Shown piece after piece: positions 36,207 through 45,800 of a stretch of DNA of 64,000 nt (position 1 is the first letter of the stretch; every line of letters begins with the position of its first letter). The stretch spans positions 186,001 to 250,000 of the forward strand of contig NZ_AUFN01000011.1 of the NCBI RefSeq assembly GCF_000426525.1, in the 5' to 3' direction. The notes beneath the pieces were generated by a model. It was not told the DNA's origin. It made no database searches and worked only from the letters and a program-made list of their open reading frames with translations. The position numbers and the translations under genes were made by a program. This stretch comes from Nocardioides alkalitolerans DSM 16699 (GTDB lineage Bacteria > Actinomycetota > Actinomycetes > Propionibacteriales > Nocardioidaceae).

Positions 36207-36210
36207 TCAA
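36203..36210. promoter_or_regulatory. Palindromic MarR operator
   Basis: TTGATCAA is a perfect palindrome within TTAGTTGATCAAGCAA, the typical core of MarR/OhrR operators. It overlaps the stop codon of the AlkX-like gene and lies six bases before TATCCT, the probable -10 of the MarR gene. Confidence 0.6.
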
Positions 36211-36228
36211 GCAAGTATCCTGGACGAC

Positions 36229-36726
36229 ATGTCCGTCCTTCCGCCCGTCGAGCCGCTCTCGGCCGAGCACGACGAGTTCTTCCGGGTCTTCGCCCGTGCC
36301 CTCGTCGCCGTGCCACGGGCCCTCGACGCCGACCTGCGGCGGGAGGAGGACCTCACGATGAGCGAGTACTCCGCCCTGATGTACCTCTCCGAGGCGCCGG
36401 GCCGTCAGCTGCGGATGAGCGAGCTCGCCACCGCGCACGCCCTCTCGCCGAGCGGCATGACGCGCGTGGTGCAGCGCCTGGAGAAGCAGGGCTGGGTGCG
36501 CCGCGAGCGCTCCGCCGACGACGGTCGCGGCGCCGACGCGATCCTCACCGACGCCGGCCTCGCCCGGCTCGCCGAGGCGTGGCCCACCCACCTGGCGAGC
36601 GTGCGGCGGCACGTGATCGCCCACCTCGACGGGCTCGACGTGCCCCGGATGACGGAGGCCGTGCGCCAGTTCGGCGCGGGGGTCGACGTCACCTGTCCGG
36701 GCGGCTCCACCGGCGCGCCCGCCTGA
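36229..36726 (+). CDS. MarR-family transcriptional regulator
   Basis: The 165 residues have the MarR winged helix: LTMSEYSALMYLSEAPGRQL, MSELATAHALSPSGMTRVVQ, then RLEKQGWVRRERSADDGRG with the wing arginines and Asp. MarR proteins are usually autorepressed and sense small aromatic or oxidising compounds. ATG 36229 lies seven bases after TATCCT, a leaderless arrangement. It probably regulates itself and perhaps the upstream DUF1905/AlkX genes. Confidence 0.88.
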   Translation: MSVLPPVEPLSAEHDEFFRVFARALVAVPRALDADLRREEDLTMSEYSALMYLSEAPGRQLRMSELATAHALSPSGMTRVVQRLEKQGWVRRERSADDGRGADAILTDAGLARLAEAWPTHLASVRRHVIAHLDGLDVPRMTEAVRQFGAGVDVTCPGGSTGAPA

Positions 36727-36749
36727 CGTCTCGCACCCACCGCACGCCC

Positions 36750-36782
36750 GAGGGGCGCCGACCTCCGTGGTCGGCGCCCCTC
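36750..36782. terminator. Bidirectional terminator between marR-type gene and tctA
   Basis: A perfect 14-bp stem (36750-36763 with 36769-36782) and a 5-base loop lie between two convergent genes. Confidence 0.85.
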
Positions 36783-36798
36783 GTCGTACGACGTGTGC

Positions 36799-38343
36799 TC
36801 AGCGGTCGGAGCCGACGCGCTCCTGCTGCTCGGCGGCGACGGCCTCCGGCGGGGCCGGCGGACGCAGGCGGCGGTAGACGGTCCAGGCGATGCCGAGCGC
36901 CAGCAGCGTGTAGAGCCCGATGGTGATCGGGCTGCTGACCAGCGTGACGGGGTCGTTGCCGGAGTTGGCCATGGCGTCGCGCAGCGAGTACTCGGCCAGC
37001 GGGCCGAGGATCACCGCGATGAGCACCGGAGCGAGCGGCACGTCGTTGCGCCGCATCACGAACGCGAGCAGGCCGAGCGCGCACATGAGCACCAGGTCGG
37101 TCTGGCTGGCGCCCGTCGCGTAGACGCCGAGGCTGGCGAACACCGTGATCCCGGCGTACAGGTAGGACTGCGGCAGCATCAGCAGCTTCGCCCACAGCGG
37201 CGCGAACGGCAGGTTGAGGATCAGCAGCACGATCGCGGCGAGGAACAGCGCCGCGAGCAGGGCCCAGACGATCTCGCCGTTGCGCTCGAACAGCAGCGGG
37301 CCCGGCTGCATGCCGTACTGCTGGAACGTGGCCAGCAGCAGCGCGGCGGTGGCCGAGGTCGGCAGACCGAGCGCGAGGAGCGCCCCCATGGCGGAGCCGG
37401 CGGTCGCGTTGCCCGCGGCCTCCGGTCCGGCGACGCCCTCGATGGCGCCGGTGCCGAACTCGGGCTCGTCGCGACGCTTGTCGAGCTGCTTCTCGGTCGT
37501 GTACGAGAGGAACGTCGGCACCTCGGCGCCACCGGCCGGGATGATGCCGAACGGCACGCCGATGCTCGCCCCGCGCAGCCAGGCCGGCAGGGCCCGGCGG
37601 AACTCGCCGCCGGAGAGCCACGGCCGGCCCCTCGACGGGATGAGCTCGGTGCCGCCGGCGCGCCCGTGGCGCCCGGCCACGTGCAGCACCTCGCCCACGG
37701 CGAGGACCGCCACGGTGATGACGACGATGCTGATGCCGTCGAAGAGGGCGGGCACCTCGAAGGTGTAGCGCGCCGTACCGGTCGACTGGTCGACCCCGAC
37801 GAGCGCGAACGCCAGGCCGAAGGTGAGGGCGGCGAGGCCGCGCAGCGGGGACTCCGAGACCACCGTCGAGATCGCCACGAACGCGAACAGGGCGAGCGCG
37901 AAGTACTCGCCCGGCCCGAAGCTGGTGGCCAGGTCGGCCATGGTCGGGGCGAAGAACACCACGAGCGTGGTCGCGAGGATCGAGCCGATGAACGCGCCGA
38001 TCGCCGAGGTTGCGAGCGCCTGGGGCGCCCGGCCGCCGCGGGCCATCTTGTGGCCCTCGAACGTCGTGGCGATCGCGGTGCTGTTGCCGGGGGTGTTCAT
38101 GAGGATGCCGGCGGTCGAGTCGCCGAACAGCCCGCCGAAGTAGATGCCGGAGAACATGATGAGCGCGGCGAGCGGGTCGAGCGTGAAGGTCATCGGCAGC
38201 AGCAGGGCCACCGCCATCGCGGAGCCGAGGCCGGGCATGACGCCGACCGCGGTGCCGAGGAACGCACCGATGAGCACCCACATCAGGTTCATCGGCGTGA
38301 GGACGTCGCCGAAACCGCCGGCGAGGCTGGAGAGCTGGTCCAC
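36799..38343 (-). CDS. tctA: Tripartite tricarboxylate transporter large permease (operon 1)
   Basis: The 514-residue protein has about twelve membrane segments with the TctA hallmark stretches [40 protein letters not shown] and [20 protein letters not shown]. TctA is the large, ion-driven membrane subunit that works with TctB and the soluble binding protein TctC to import carboxylates. It is last in the operon usp-tctC-tctB-tctA. GTG 38343 begins three bases after tctB. Confidence 0.92.
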   Translation of the reverse strand: MDQLSSLAGGFGDVLTPMNLMWVLIGAFLGTAVGVMPGLGSAMAVALLLPMTFTLDPLAALIMFSGIYFGGLFGDSTAGILMNTPGNSTAIATTFEGHKMARGGRAPQALATSAIGAFIGSILATTLVVFFAPTMADLATSFGPGEYFALALFAFVAISTVVSESPLRGLAALTFGLAFALVGVDQSTGTARYTFEVPALFDGISIVVITVAVLAVGEVLHVAGRHGRAGGTELIPSRGRPWLSGGEFRRALPAWLRGASIGVPFGIIPAGGAEVPTFLSYTTEKQLDKRRDEPEFGTGAIEGVAGPEAAGNATAGSAMGALLALGLPTSATAALLLATFQQYGMQPGPLLFERNGEIVWALLAALFLAAIVLLILNLPFAPLWAKLLMLPQSYLYAGITVFASLGVYATGASQTDLVLMCALGLLAFVMRRNDVPLAPVLIAVILGPLAEYSLRDAMANSGNDPVTLVSSPITIGLYTLLALGIAWTVYRRLRPPAPPEAVAAEQQERVGSDR

Positions 38344-38346
38344 GGG

Positions 38347-38865
38347 TCAGCCCCTTCCGAGGAGTCCGGAGGGCAGCGCGAGACCGAGCATGCCGCTGAA
38401 GGTGATCTGCACGACCGAGGCGAGGATGAACCCGACCGTCACGTTGCGCAGGAGGTTGCGGTTGCCGAGGCCGGTGGCCACGGTCGCGAACATGACGGTG
38501 GCCATGATCAGCCAGCCCACGGTCTCGATGAGGGCGGTGAAGGCGAGCAGACCGCCGAAGACCGTCAGCACGGCCCGCCAGTTGGTGTCGGCCGAGACCG
38601 CGGCCGCGGCCTCGCGGGCCGGCGCGGGCTTCGCGAGCGCGCTGCGCACCAGCCCCAGCGCGACCAGGACGGCGAGCACGGCGACGAGCCAGCCGGCACC
38701 CTGCGGGCCGAGCAGGCCGCCGTCGCCGACGACGTCCATCGTGAGGTTGCCGTGCACCAGCACGCCGGCCAGCACGAGCAGCAGCCCGGCGACGACGATC
38801 TCGCCGCGGCCGGCGATCGGCGTCGTACGACGCGTTCCCTCACCGGCGGCGGTCGGGGCGCTCAC
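38347..38865 (-). CDS. tctB: Tripartite tricarboxylate transporter small permease (operon 1)
   Basis: The 172 residues have four hydrophobic segments at about 20-38, 52-70, 95-125 and 140-165, matching TctB in size and shape. It forms a complex with TctA. GTG 38865 overlaps the tctC stop by four bases. Confidence 0.85.
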   Translation of the reverse strand: MSAPTAAGEGTRRTTPIAGRGEIVVAGLLLVLAGVLVHGNLTMDVVGDGGLLGPQGAGWLVAVLAVLVALGLVRSALAKPAPAREAAAAVSADTNWRAVLTVFGGLLAFTALIETVGWLIMATVMFATVATGLGNRNLLRNVTVGFILASVVQITFSGMLGLALPSGLLGRG

Positions 38866-39863
38866 AGGATCCCCAGCTCGACCAGGAGCGCGTTCGTGCG
38901 CTCCTCCTCGACGGCGATGAAGGCGGCGAACTCGTCGGGGCCCATGAAGCTCTCCTCCCAGCGGTTGCGGTCGACAGCCTCGCCCCACGAGTCCGTCTCC
39001 CGCATCTCCTCGGTGATGGCGAGGAGCTCGTCGCGCTCCTCGTCGGTGATGCCCGGTGGCGCGAGCACGCCGCGCCAGTTGACGAGGTCGACGCCGTCGT
39101 AGCCCGCCTCCTGGACGGTCGGGGCGTCGACGCCGTCGAGGGGCTCGGGCGAGACGACGGCGAGGGCGCGCAGGCGTCCGCCCTCGATCAGGTCGCGGAA
39201 GTCGTTGTAGCCGCTGATGCCGACCGGCACGGTCCCGCTCGCGTTGGAGAGCAGGGAGAGCGTGAGGTCGCCGCCGCCGGCGTGCGGCGTGTACTGCAGG
39301 TCGCCCGGGTCGATGCCCGCGGCCCGCGCCAGCTGACCGGCCACCAGGTGGTCGACCGAGCCGGCCGAGCCGCCGCCGACCGGGAGGCCCGGGTCGGCCA
39401 CCCAGGCCTCGACGAAGTCCTCGAGCGTCTGCCAGGGCGAGTCCTCCGGAACGGCGATGACCTCGAAGTCGTCGGCGAGCCGGGCGATCGGGGTGACGTC
39501 GGAGATGCGGCTCGAGCCGCCGCCCATCTCGACCCCGCCGACCATGGCGGCGCCGGTCATCATCAGCGTGGTCGCGTCGCCGTCGAACCGCACGAGCTGG
39601 CTCAGCCCGATGGTGCCGCCGGCGCCGGGCACGTTGACGACCTGCATGTTGTTGACGATGCCCTCGGTGCGCGTGGCCTGCTGGAACTCGCGGGCCGTGA
39701 GGTCCCAGCCACCGCCGGCGGCCGCGGGCGCGATCATCGTGACGGCCGAGCGGGCCTGGGCGCCGCCCTCGTCGCCACGGGCGTCCTGCACGGCGAAGAA
39801 GCCGGTCGTGGCGGCGAGCACGAGACCGACCCCCGCGGCGAGCAGGCCCTTGTCGCCGATCAC
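38862..39863 (-). CDS. tctC: Tripartite tricarboxylate transporter binding protein (operon 1)
   Basis: The 333 residues start with an uncleaved or cleaved N-terminal helix. The Bug-family core includes MIAPAAAGGGWDLTAREFQQ, NVPGAGGTIGLSQLV, GGGSAGSVDHLVAGQLARAA and VNWRGVLAPPGITDEERDEL. TctC proteins capture carboxylates such as citrate, or aromatic acids, with high affinity; the ligand here cannot be told. GTG 39863 overlaps the stop of the upstream universal stress gene. Confidence 0.9.
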   Translation of the reverse strand: MIGDKGLLAAGVGLVLAATTGFFAVQDARGDEGGAQARSAVTMIAPAAAGGGWDLTAREFQQATRTEGIVNNMQVVNVPGAGGTIGLSQLVRFDGDATTLMMTGAAMVGGVEMGGGSSRISDVTPIARLADDFEVIAVPEDSPWQTLEDFVEAWVADPGLPVGGGSAGSVDHLVAGQLARAAGIDPGDLQYTPHAGGGDLTLSLLSNASGTVPVGISGYNDFRDLIEGGRLRALAVVSPEPLDGVDAPTVQEAGYDGVDLVNWRGVLAPPGITDEERDELLAITEEMRETDSWGEAVDRNRWEESFMGPDEFAAFIAVEEERTNALLVELGIL

Positions 39864-40252
39864 GGCTTGGCCTTGACGGCGAGCACGTCGCAGTGGGCCG
39901 CGAGCAGGATCCGCTGGGCCGTGCTGCCCATCAGCAGCTTGCCGACGGGGGAGCGGTGGCGGATGCCGAGCACGACGAGGTCGGCATCGAGCCGCTCGAG
40001 GGTCGAGAGCACCGCGTCGACGGCGTCGCCCGCCACCACCCGCTCGACGCGCGCGTCCACGCCGGCCTGCGTCGCGGCGGCGAGCAGGGGCGCCAGCGCC
40101 TCGTCGGAGACGTGGTGGGGATCGGCCAGGCTGTCGTTCGACGACACGTTGAGCACGACCAGGTCGGTCCCACGCAGCCGCGCCTGGTCGAGAGCGGAGG
40201 CGAACGCGGCCCCTGCGGACGGCGCCGGGGTGTGGGCGAGGACGACGGTCAT
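39860..40252 (-). CDS. Universal stress protein (tct operon 1)
   Basis: The 130-residue UspA-fold protein has an N-terminal MTVVLAHTPAPSAGAAFASA and the nucleotide-binding end VVLGIRHRSPVGKLLMGSTA followed by QRILLAAHCDVLAVKAKP. It is the first gene of tct operon 1 and overlaps tctC by four bases, so it is made together with the transporter. ATG 40252 has GAAGGAG upstream. Usp domains tied to transport genes may sense ATP or energy state; that link is inference. Confidence 0.87.
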   Translation of the reverse strand: MTVVLAHTPAPSAGAAFASALDQARLRGTDLVVLNVSSNDSLADPHHVSDEALAPLLAAATQAGVDARVERVVAGDAVDAVLSTLERLDADLVVLGIRHRSPVGKLLMGSTAQRILLAAHCDVLAVKAKP

Positions 40253-40390
40253 CGAGCTCCTTCGTGACGTGGTGCGAAGGGCGCGCGCGGCGCCCGGTGT
40301 GTGGCCACGGTCACGGAGCCGGTGGCGGGCGTCACCCTTGGCGACACAACGGACGAAGAGAAAGTTGTGGTCAGGGCGGGGACGCACCAC

Positions 40391-40421
40391 GAGCGGGGCC
40401 CGGTCCGACCGGGCCCCGCTC
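40391..40421 (-). terminator. Terminator between the two tct operons
   Basis: Two 15-base arms (GAGCGGGGCCCGGTC and its exact complement) flank a single base, giving a very stable hairpin just after the second usp gene in the direction of transcription. The 195-base gap 40253-40447 also holds the promoter of operon 1. Confidence 0.85.
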
Positions 40422-40447
40422 GGGGTGGATGACGCTGTGACCTGGGA

Positions 40448-40846
40448 CTACGGCTTGACCGCCAGCACCGGGCAGCCGGCGCCCAGCAGCACGCGCTGGG
40501 CAACGCTCCCCATGACCAGCTTGCCGACCGGCGAACGGCGTCGCAGGCCGATGACGATGACGTCCGCGCTCTCCTCGTCGGCCGCCTCGACGACGGCCTC
40601 GGCCACGTCGGCGGCGATCGGGCGTCGTACGACGAACTCGAGGCCCGAGGCGGTCAGCTCCTCCTCGAGGGTGGCCACGCGGTCGTCGTCGGCGTGGCGC
40701 TCGTCGACGTACGCGTCGCCGCGGGTCGCGTTGACGGCGACGATCCGTGCCGAGCGGCGGGTGGCCTCGGCGATGCCGTGCGCGAGCGCGGCCTGTCCGA
40801 AGTCGTCGGGGGTGTAGGCGATCAGGACGGTGTCGGTCGTGCTCAT
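40448..40846 (-). CDS. Universal stress protein (tct operon 2)
   Basis: The 132 residues include [20 protein letters not shown] and the closing [20 protein letters not shown] then [17 protein letters not shown], the UspA ATP-binding pattern. ATG 40846 overlaps the tctA stop of operon 2, so here the usp gene is last, whereas it is first in operon 1. The two Usp proteins are clearly related. Confidence 0.87.
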   Translation of the reverse strand: MSTTDTVLIAYTPDDFGQAALAHGIAEATRRSARIVAVNATRGDAYVDERHADDDRVATLEEELTASGLEFVVRRPIAADVAEAVVEAADEESADVIVIGLRRRSPVGKLVMGSVAQRVLLGAGCPVLAVKP

Positions 40847-42414
40847 CGCACGGTCTCCTTCGAGGTCGGGCCGGAGGTGGGTCCGGAGGTGGTGTCGTCG
40901 TCGTTCAGCTCGGCCGCGATCTCGGTGGGCTTGCGCGGCGGGCGGACCCGGGCGAGCACCAGCGGGACGACGACCAGGAGGGCGATGATCACGTAGACGA
41001 CGATCGCGACGGGCTCGTTGACCAGGCCGGCGACGTCGCCGTCCGAGATGGCGAGCGCCTCCCGCATCTTCGTCTCCATGAGGGGGCCGAGGATGACGCC
41101 CAGGATGAGCGGCAGCACCGGCAGCCCGAAGCGACGCATCAGCAGGCCGAGCAGGCCGAAGACGAGGAGCAGGAACAGGTCGAACGGCTGCTGGTTCGCC
41201 GTGTAGGCGCCCAGCGAGGCGAAGAACAGGATGCCGGCGTAGAGGTACGGGCGCGGGATCCGGAGCAGCTTCGCCCACAGCGGCGCGAGCGGCAGGTTGA
41301 GCACGAGCAGCAGGGTGTTGCCGATGAGCAGGCTGGCGAGCAGGGTCCACACGAGGTCGGCGTGCTCGGTCATCAGCTGCGGGCCGGGCTGGATGCCGTA
41401 GCCCTGGAGCGCGGCGAGCATGATCGTCGCCGTCGCGGTGACCGGCAGGCCGAGCGCGAGCAGCGGCACGAAGGTGCCGGCGGCCGAGGCGTTGTTGGCC
41501 GCCTCCGGACCCGCGACGCCCTCGATGGCGCCGTGGCCGAACTCGTGGCCCTTCTTCGCCAGGCGCTTCTCGAGCACGTAGGAGAGGAACGTCGGCGTCT
41601 CGGCGCCACCGGCCGGCACGGCGCCGAACGGGAAGCCGAGGGCGGTGCCGCGCAGCCACGGCTTCCACGACCGGCTCCAGTCGGCCTTGCCCATCCACGG
41701 GCGACCGACGGGGATGACGGCGAGCGGACGGCGACGCAGGTGCGCCGCGACCCAGAGGGCCTCGCCGAGGGCGAAGATGCCGACGGCGACCACCACGATG
41801 TCGATGCGGTCGGCCAGCAGGGGCTGGTCGAACGACAGGCGCGGCTGGCCCGTGTTGAGGTCGAGCCCGACGAGCCCGATCGTGAGGCCGAGGAACAGCG
41901 CGATGAAGCCGCGCAGCCGCGAGGAGCCGAGCACGCTGGTGACGAGCACCATCGCCATGAGCATGATCGCGAGGTACGACGGGGCGCCCACCTCGACGGC
42001 CACGCCGGCGAGGGCGGGGGCGAAGAAGACGACGAGCATCGTGCCGATGGTGCCGGCGATGAAGGACCCGATGGCGGCGGTGGCGAGCGCCTGGGCGGCC
42101 CGCCCCTTCTTCGCCATCTTGTTGCCCTCGAGCGCCGTCATCACCGACGCGGACTCACCGGGTGTGTTCAGCAGGATCGAGGTGGTCGACCCGCCGTACA
42201 TGCCGCCGTAGTAGATGCCGGCGAACATGATGAACGCCTGCGTCGGCTCGAGGCCGAACGTGACGGGCAGCAGCAGGGCCACGGCCATGGCGGGGCCGAT
42301 GCCGGGGAGGACGCCGACGAACGTGCCGAGCAGCACGCCGATCGCGGCCCACATGAGGTTCTCGGGGGTGACGGCGGTCGCGAGGCCGCCGGCGAGGAGC
42401 TCCAGACTCTCCAT
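40843..42414 (-). CDS. tctA: Tripartite tricarboxylate transporter large permease (operon 2)
   Basis: The 523 residues align with the operon 1 TctA through [40 protein letters not shown] and [20 protein letters not shown]. It has about twelve membrane segments and a Thr/Ser-rich tail. ATG 42414 lies 13 bases after tctB. The divergence between the two TctA copies suggests different substrates rather than a recent duplication. Confidence 0.92.
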   Translation of the reverse strand: MESLELLAGGLATAVTPENLMWAAIGVLLGTFVGVLPGIGPAMAVALLLPVTFGLEPTQAFIMFAGIYYGGMYGGSTTSILLNTPGESASVMTALEGNKMAKKGRAAQALATAAIGSFIAGTIGTMLVVFFAPALAGVAVEVGAPSYLAIMLMAMVLVTSVLGSSRLRGFIALFLGLTIGLVGLDLNTGQPRLSFDQPLLADRIDIVVVAVGIFALGEALWVAAHLRRRPLAVIPVGRPWMGKADWSRSWKPWLRGTALGFPFGAVPAGGAETPTFLSYVLEKRLAKKGHEFGHGAIEGVAGPEAANNASAAGTFVPLLALGLPVTATATIMLAALQGYGIQPGPQLMTEHADLVWTLLASLLIGNTLLLVLNLPLAPLWAKLLRIPRPYLYAGILFFASLGAYTANQQPFDLFLLLVFGLLGLLMRRFGLPVLPLILGVILGPLMETKMREALAISDGDVAGLVNEPVAIVVYVIIALLVVVPLVLARVRPPRKPTEIAAELNDDDTTSGPTSGPTSKETVR

Positions 42415-42427
42415 CTGTCCGCCCCCC

Positions 42428-43051
42428 TCAGAGGATTCCGTCGAGGATGCCGGGCGTCAGGGGGATCCCCAGGCCGACGTGGAACGCGTACCAGCTGCCG
42501 ACCGAGAGCACGACGCCGATGAGGACGTCGCGCACCGGGGTCTTGCTGCCGAGCGACCAGGTGGCGCCGGCGAACAGGACGGCGCCGGTGATGGCCCAGC
42601 CGAGGAAGTCGACGGTCGCGATGGTGAAGACCAGCACGCCGACGAGCTTGGCGACCGTGAGCCAGTCGGACTTCTGCGAGAGGTCGATGTCCTCGCCCGA
42701 GTCCGGCTCCGGCACGTCGCCGCGCAGCGCGGCCACGGCGAGGAGCGCGCCGAGCAGGGTCATGACGGTGCCGATGACGTAGGGGAACGCCTTCGGGCCG
42801 ACGGGGTCGGCGAAGCCGACGGTGAGGGTGCTGGCGTCGTACACGGTGTAGACGCCGACGACGACGAGCAGGGCGGCGAGGCCGAGCTGCGCGAGGTCGC
42901 GTTCGGGGGCCTCGGGCTGCGCCGTCCCCGGTGGGGTGGCCCCGTCCGGGGGCGAGGTGTCGACGGTCATCTGGTCGCCTGTCTGCGTGCTGGCCGGGGT
43001 GCCGGCGGGGGTGGTGACGGGGGTGGTGGGAGGTCGGTCGGGGGTGCTCAT
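42428..43051 (-). CDS. tctB: Tripartite tricarboxylate transporter small permease (operon 2)
   Basis: The 207 residues have a Pro/Thr-rich cytoplasmic N-terminus of about 50 residues, then four membrane segments with [20 protein letters not shown] between the first two. That order is typical of TctB. ATG 43051 overlaps the tctC stop by four bases. The long unstructured start is unusual for TctB; ATG 42970 (MTVDTSPP) is a possible later start. Confidence 0.83.
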   Translation of the reverse strand: MSTPDRPPTTPVTTPAGTPASTQTGDQMTVDTSPPDGATPPGTAQPEAPERDLAQLGLAALLVVVGVYTVYDASTLTVGFADPVGPKAFPYVIGTVMTLLGALLAVAALRGDVPEPDSGEDIDLSQKSDWLTVAKLVGVLVFTIATVDFLGWAITGAVLFAGATWSLGSKTPVRDVLIGVVLSVGSWYAFHVGLGIPLTPGILDGIL

Positions 43052-44058
43052 CGCAGCCCCAGCTCGTCGAGGGTGTCGGCGACCCGGGCGTCCTCGCTGG
43101 CGAGGAACTCGCCGAACTCGTCGCCGGTCTGCAGGGCGTCGATCCAGCCGTTGTCGGCCATCGCCTGCTGCCACTCGTCGGTCGCGTGCATCTCCTCGAC
43201 CAGGGCGATCAGCTCGTCCTGGCGCTCCTCGGAGATGCCGGGCGGGGCGAGCACGCCGCGCCAGTTGTTGAAGACCAGGTCGACGCCGCCCTCGGTGACG
43301 GTGGGCACGTCGGCGAGCGTCTCGGTCTCGAGGCGCTCCTCGCCGGAGACGGCCAGCGCCCGCAGCTCGCCCGAGGCGATCTGGCCCTCGAACTCGCCGA
43401 GGCCGGAGAAGCCGACCTGGATCTTGTTGCCGAGCAGGGCGCTCGTGAGCGGGCCGCCGCCGTCGTACACGACGTAGCGGACCTCGCGCGGGTCGATGCC
43501 GGCCGCCTGCGCGAGCAGCATCGGGAAGAGGTGGTCGGGGCCGCCCACCGACGAGCCGCCGCCGACGACCACGGAGCCGGGGTCGGCGCGCCACGCGGCG
43601 AGGAAGTCCTCGAACGTCTCGAACGGCGAGTCGGCGGGCACGAGCACGCCCTCCTGGTCCTCGATCAGCTTGGCGATCGGGGTGGCGTCCTGCGGGCGGT
43701 AGTCGTTGCCGTTGGAGTAGAGCGAGCCGACGACGCCGAGACCCATGTAGAGCATGAGGTGCTCGTCGCCCTCGGCGTTCATGAGGCGCGACATCGCCAC
43801 GGAGCCACCGGCGCCGATGATGTTGCTGATCTCGAAGTCGCCGCCCGTGAGGTCGTTGCGCTCCATGGCCGAGACCGCTGCGCGGCCCGTCTGGTCGTAC
43901 CCACCCCCGGGGCTGTTGGGGATGTAGACCGTGAAATCGTTGCTGGCGTCGCCGCGCGTGACGCCGCAGCCCGCGAGCGCCGCGACGAGGGTCGTCGCGG
44001 CGGCGAGGGCTAGGGTCGCGCGACGGCGCGCGGACCTGCGGGGCTGTGGGACCTTCAT
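43048..44058 (-). CDS. tctC: Tripartite tricarboxylate transporter binding lipoprotein (operon 2)
   Basis: The protein has 336 residues from ATG 44058 with a basic leader and lipobox LAGC. The Bug-family core is clear: YIPNSPGGGYDQTGRAAVSA, IIGAGGSVAMSRLM, VVGGGSSVGGPDHLFPMLLA and FNNWRGVLAPPGISEERQDE. It is the first gene of operon 2 and diverges from the sensor kinase gene across 65 bases, so the response regulator probably acts in that gap. An in-frame ATG at 44076 is an alternative start. Confidence 0.9.
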   Translation of the reverse strand: MKVPQPRRSARRRATLALAAATTLVAALAGCGVTRGDASNDFTVYIPNSPGGGYDQTGRAAVSAMERNDLTGGDFEISNIIGAGGSVAMSRLMNAEGDEHLMLYMGLGVVGSLYSNGNDYRPQDATPIAKLIEDQEGVLVPADSPFETFEDFLAAWRADPGSVVVGGGSSVGGPDHLFPMLLAQAAGIDPREVRYVVYDGGGPLTSALLGNKIQVGFSGLGEFEGQIASGELRALAVSGEERLETETLADVPTVTEGGVDLVFNNWRGVLAPPGISEERQDELIALVEEMHATDEWQQAMADNGWIDALQTGDEFGEFLASEDARVADTLDELGLR

Positions 44059-44123
44059 GTGGGGAATGCTCACCATGGATGTGGGCTGCGTCACGCTTAG
44101 GGTCGCAAAGGAGGTTGTGTAAC

Positions 44124-45800
44124 TTGCGGTCACGTACGGCGCCGGGCGCCCGGATGACGCTCGCGGGCCAGTTCCTGGTGCTGCAGCTGAGCGTCCTGCT
44201 CGTCGTGCTCCTGGTCGCCGGCTTCGTCACGCTGCAGCAGGCCGACACCTCCTTCCGCGACGAGCGGGGCTCCCGTCTGCGCCTCGCGGCGGAGGCCCTG
44301 GCCGGCACCGACGGGGTCCGGGAGGGCCTCGCGCGCGCGAACCCGCCGATCCAGCCGCTGACGGCGTACGCCGACGACACCCGCGTGCGCCTCGGCGCCG
44401 ACGCCGTCTACCTCACCGACGCGACCGGACGGATCGTCACGGCCACCGACCCGACCCTGGAGGGCGACCAGCTCGACCTCGGCGACGGCTCCGTGCTGGA
44501 GCGCCGCAGCTGGGTGGGCGACGTCAACGTGCGCGACCGCGAGTCGGTGGCGGCCCTCGTGCCGGTGCTCGCCGACGACGGCACCCTCATCGGCACCGTG
44601 ATGCTCGCCGAGACCTACCCCTCCTTCGCGGCCCAGGTCGAGAGCGCCGTGCCCGACCTCGGGGTGTTCCTCGGGCTGGGCCTCGCGCTCGGCGGGGCGG
44701 GGTCGTGGATGCTGTCGCGGCTCATCCGGCGCCGCACGCGCGGCCTCGAGCCCGCGGAGATCGCCGCCCTCGCCGACCAGCGCGAGGCGCTGCTGCACTC
44801 CCTGCGCGAGGGCCTCGTGGCCGTGGGCGACGACGGCCGCCTCACCGTCGTCAACGACACCGCCCGGGAGCTGCTCGACCTGAGCGAGCGGGTCGGGCCG
44901 GGCACGCTCCTCGCCGAGGTCGACCTGCCGCCGGAGGTGGCCGCCGTCCTGGCCGCCGACACGACCCGGGGCCGTGAGGACCGGGCCCCGGAGATCCGGG
45001 ACGCGGTGCTCGTCGTCGGCGCCCGGGTGCTCGTCGTCAACCGCACGCGCGTGCGGGAGCCGGGGCGCACCGGTGGCGTCGTCGTGACGCTGCGCGACCA
45101 CACCGAGCTGCTGGCCCTGCGCAGCGAGCTGCGCAACCGCGAGTCGGTCACCGAGACCCTGCGCGCGCAGACCCACGAGTTCGCCAACCGCCTGCACACC
45201 ATCTCCGGGCTGCTGCAGCTGGGCGAGTACGACGAGGCCGCGGGCGCGATCGGTACGATCGTGCGTCGGCAGGCCGAGATCAGCGACGGCATCCGCGCGC
45301 GCGTCGAGGACCCGCAGGTCGCCGCCCTCCTGGTGGCGAAGGCGAGCCTCGCCGCCGAGCGCGGGCTCGCGATCGACCTCGTCGGCGACGACGTGCTGCC
45401 GCGGCTCGACCCCGACCTGGCGGCGGACGTCGGCACGGTGCTGGGCAACCTCGTCGACAACGCGGTGGACGCCGTGGCGGGCGCCGCGGGCAGCACCGGG
45501 GGTGGCCACGGCGCCGTACGCGTGCGGTTGTGGCACGCCGACGACGCGGCGTGGGTCGAGGTGGCCGACACGGGCGTGGGAGTCCCGGAGGAGGACCGGG
45601 CCCGGATCTTCGAGCGCGGCTGGTCGACGAAGCCGGCCGGCACGGGCGGTCGGGGCGTGGGGCTGGCGCTCGTGCAGCAGGTCTGCCAGCGTCGGGGCGG
45701 TGAGGTGACGGTGGACGAGAACGAGGAGGCCGGCGCGGTGTTCGCGGCGAGGCTGCCGGGCGACCGGCAGCGCACGGAGGTGCCCGGTGTCGGCGCCTGA
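44124..45800 (+). CDS. CitA/DcuS-type sensor histidine kinase
   Basis: The protein has 558 residues from TTG 44124, chosen because a perfect AAAGGAGG lies nine bases before it; the first ATG is ten codons later. There are two membrane segments (about 16-40 and 172-194) around an extracytoplasmic PAS-like sensor, then a cytoplasmic PAS domain (REGLVAVGDDGRLTVVNDTA). The SpoB-type phospho-acceptor is THEFANRLHTISGLLQLGEY with His351, followed by an ATPase domain (NLVDNAVDAV, DTGVGVP, GRGVGLALV). This group senses extracellular citrate or dicarboxylates. It diverges from tct operon 2, its probable target. Confidence 0.92.
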   Translation: MRSRTAPGARMTLAGQFLVLQLSVLLVVLLVAGFVTLQQADTSFRDERGSRLRLAAEALAGTDGVREGLARANPPIQPLTAYADDTRVRLGADAVYLTDATGRIVTATDPTLEGDQLDLGDGSVLERRSWVGDVNVRDRESVAALVPVLADDGTLIGTVMLAETYPSFAAQVESAVPDLGVFLGLGLALGGAGSWMLSRLIRRRTRGLEPAEIAALADQREALLHSLREGLVAVGDDGRLTVVNDTARELLDLSERVGPGTLLAEVDLPPEVAAVLAADTTRGREDRAPEIRDAVLVVGARVLVVNRTRVREPGRTGGVVVTLRDHTELLALRSELRNRESVTETLRAQTHEFANRLHTISGLLQLGEYDEAAGAIGTIVRRQAEISDGIRARVEDPQVAALLVAKASLAAERGLAIDLVGDDVLPRLDPDLAADVGTVLGNLVDNAVDAVAGAAGSTGGGHGAVRVRLWHADDAAWVEVADTGVGVPEEDRARIFERGWSTKPAGTGGRGVGLALVQQVCQRRGGEVTVDENEEAGAVFAARLPGDRQRTEVPGVGA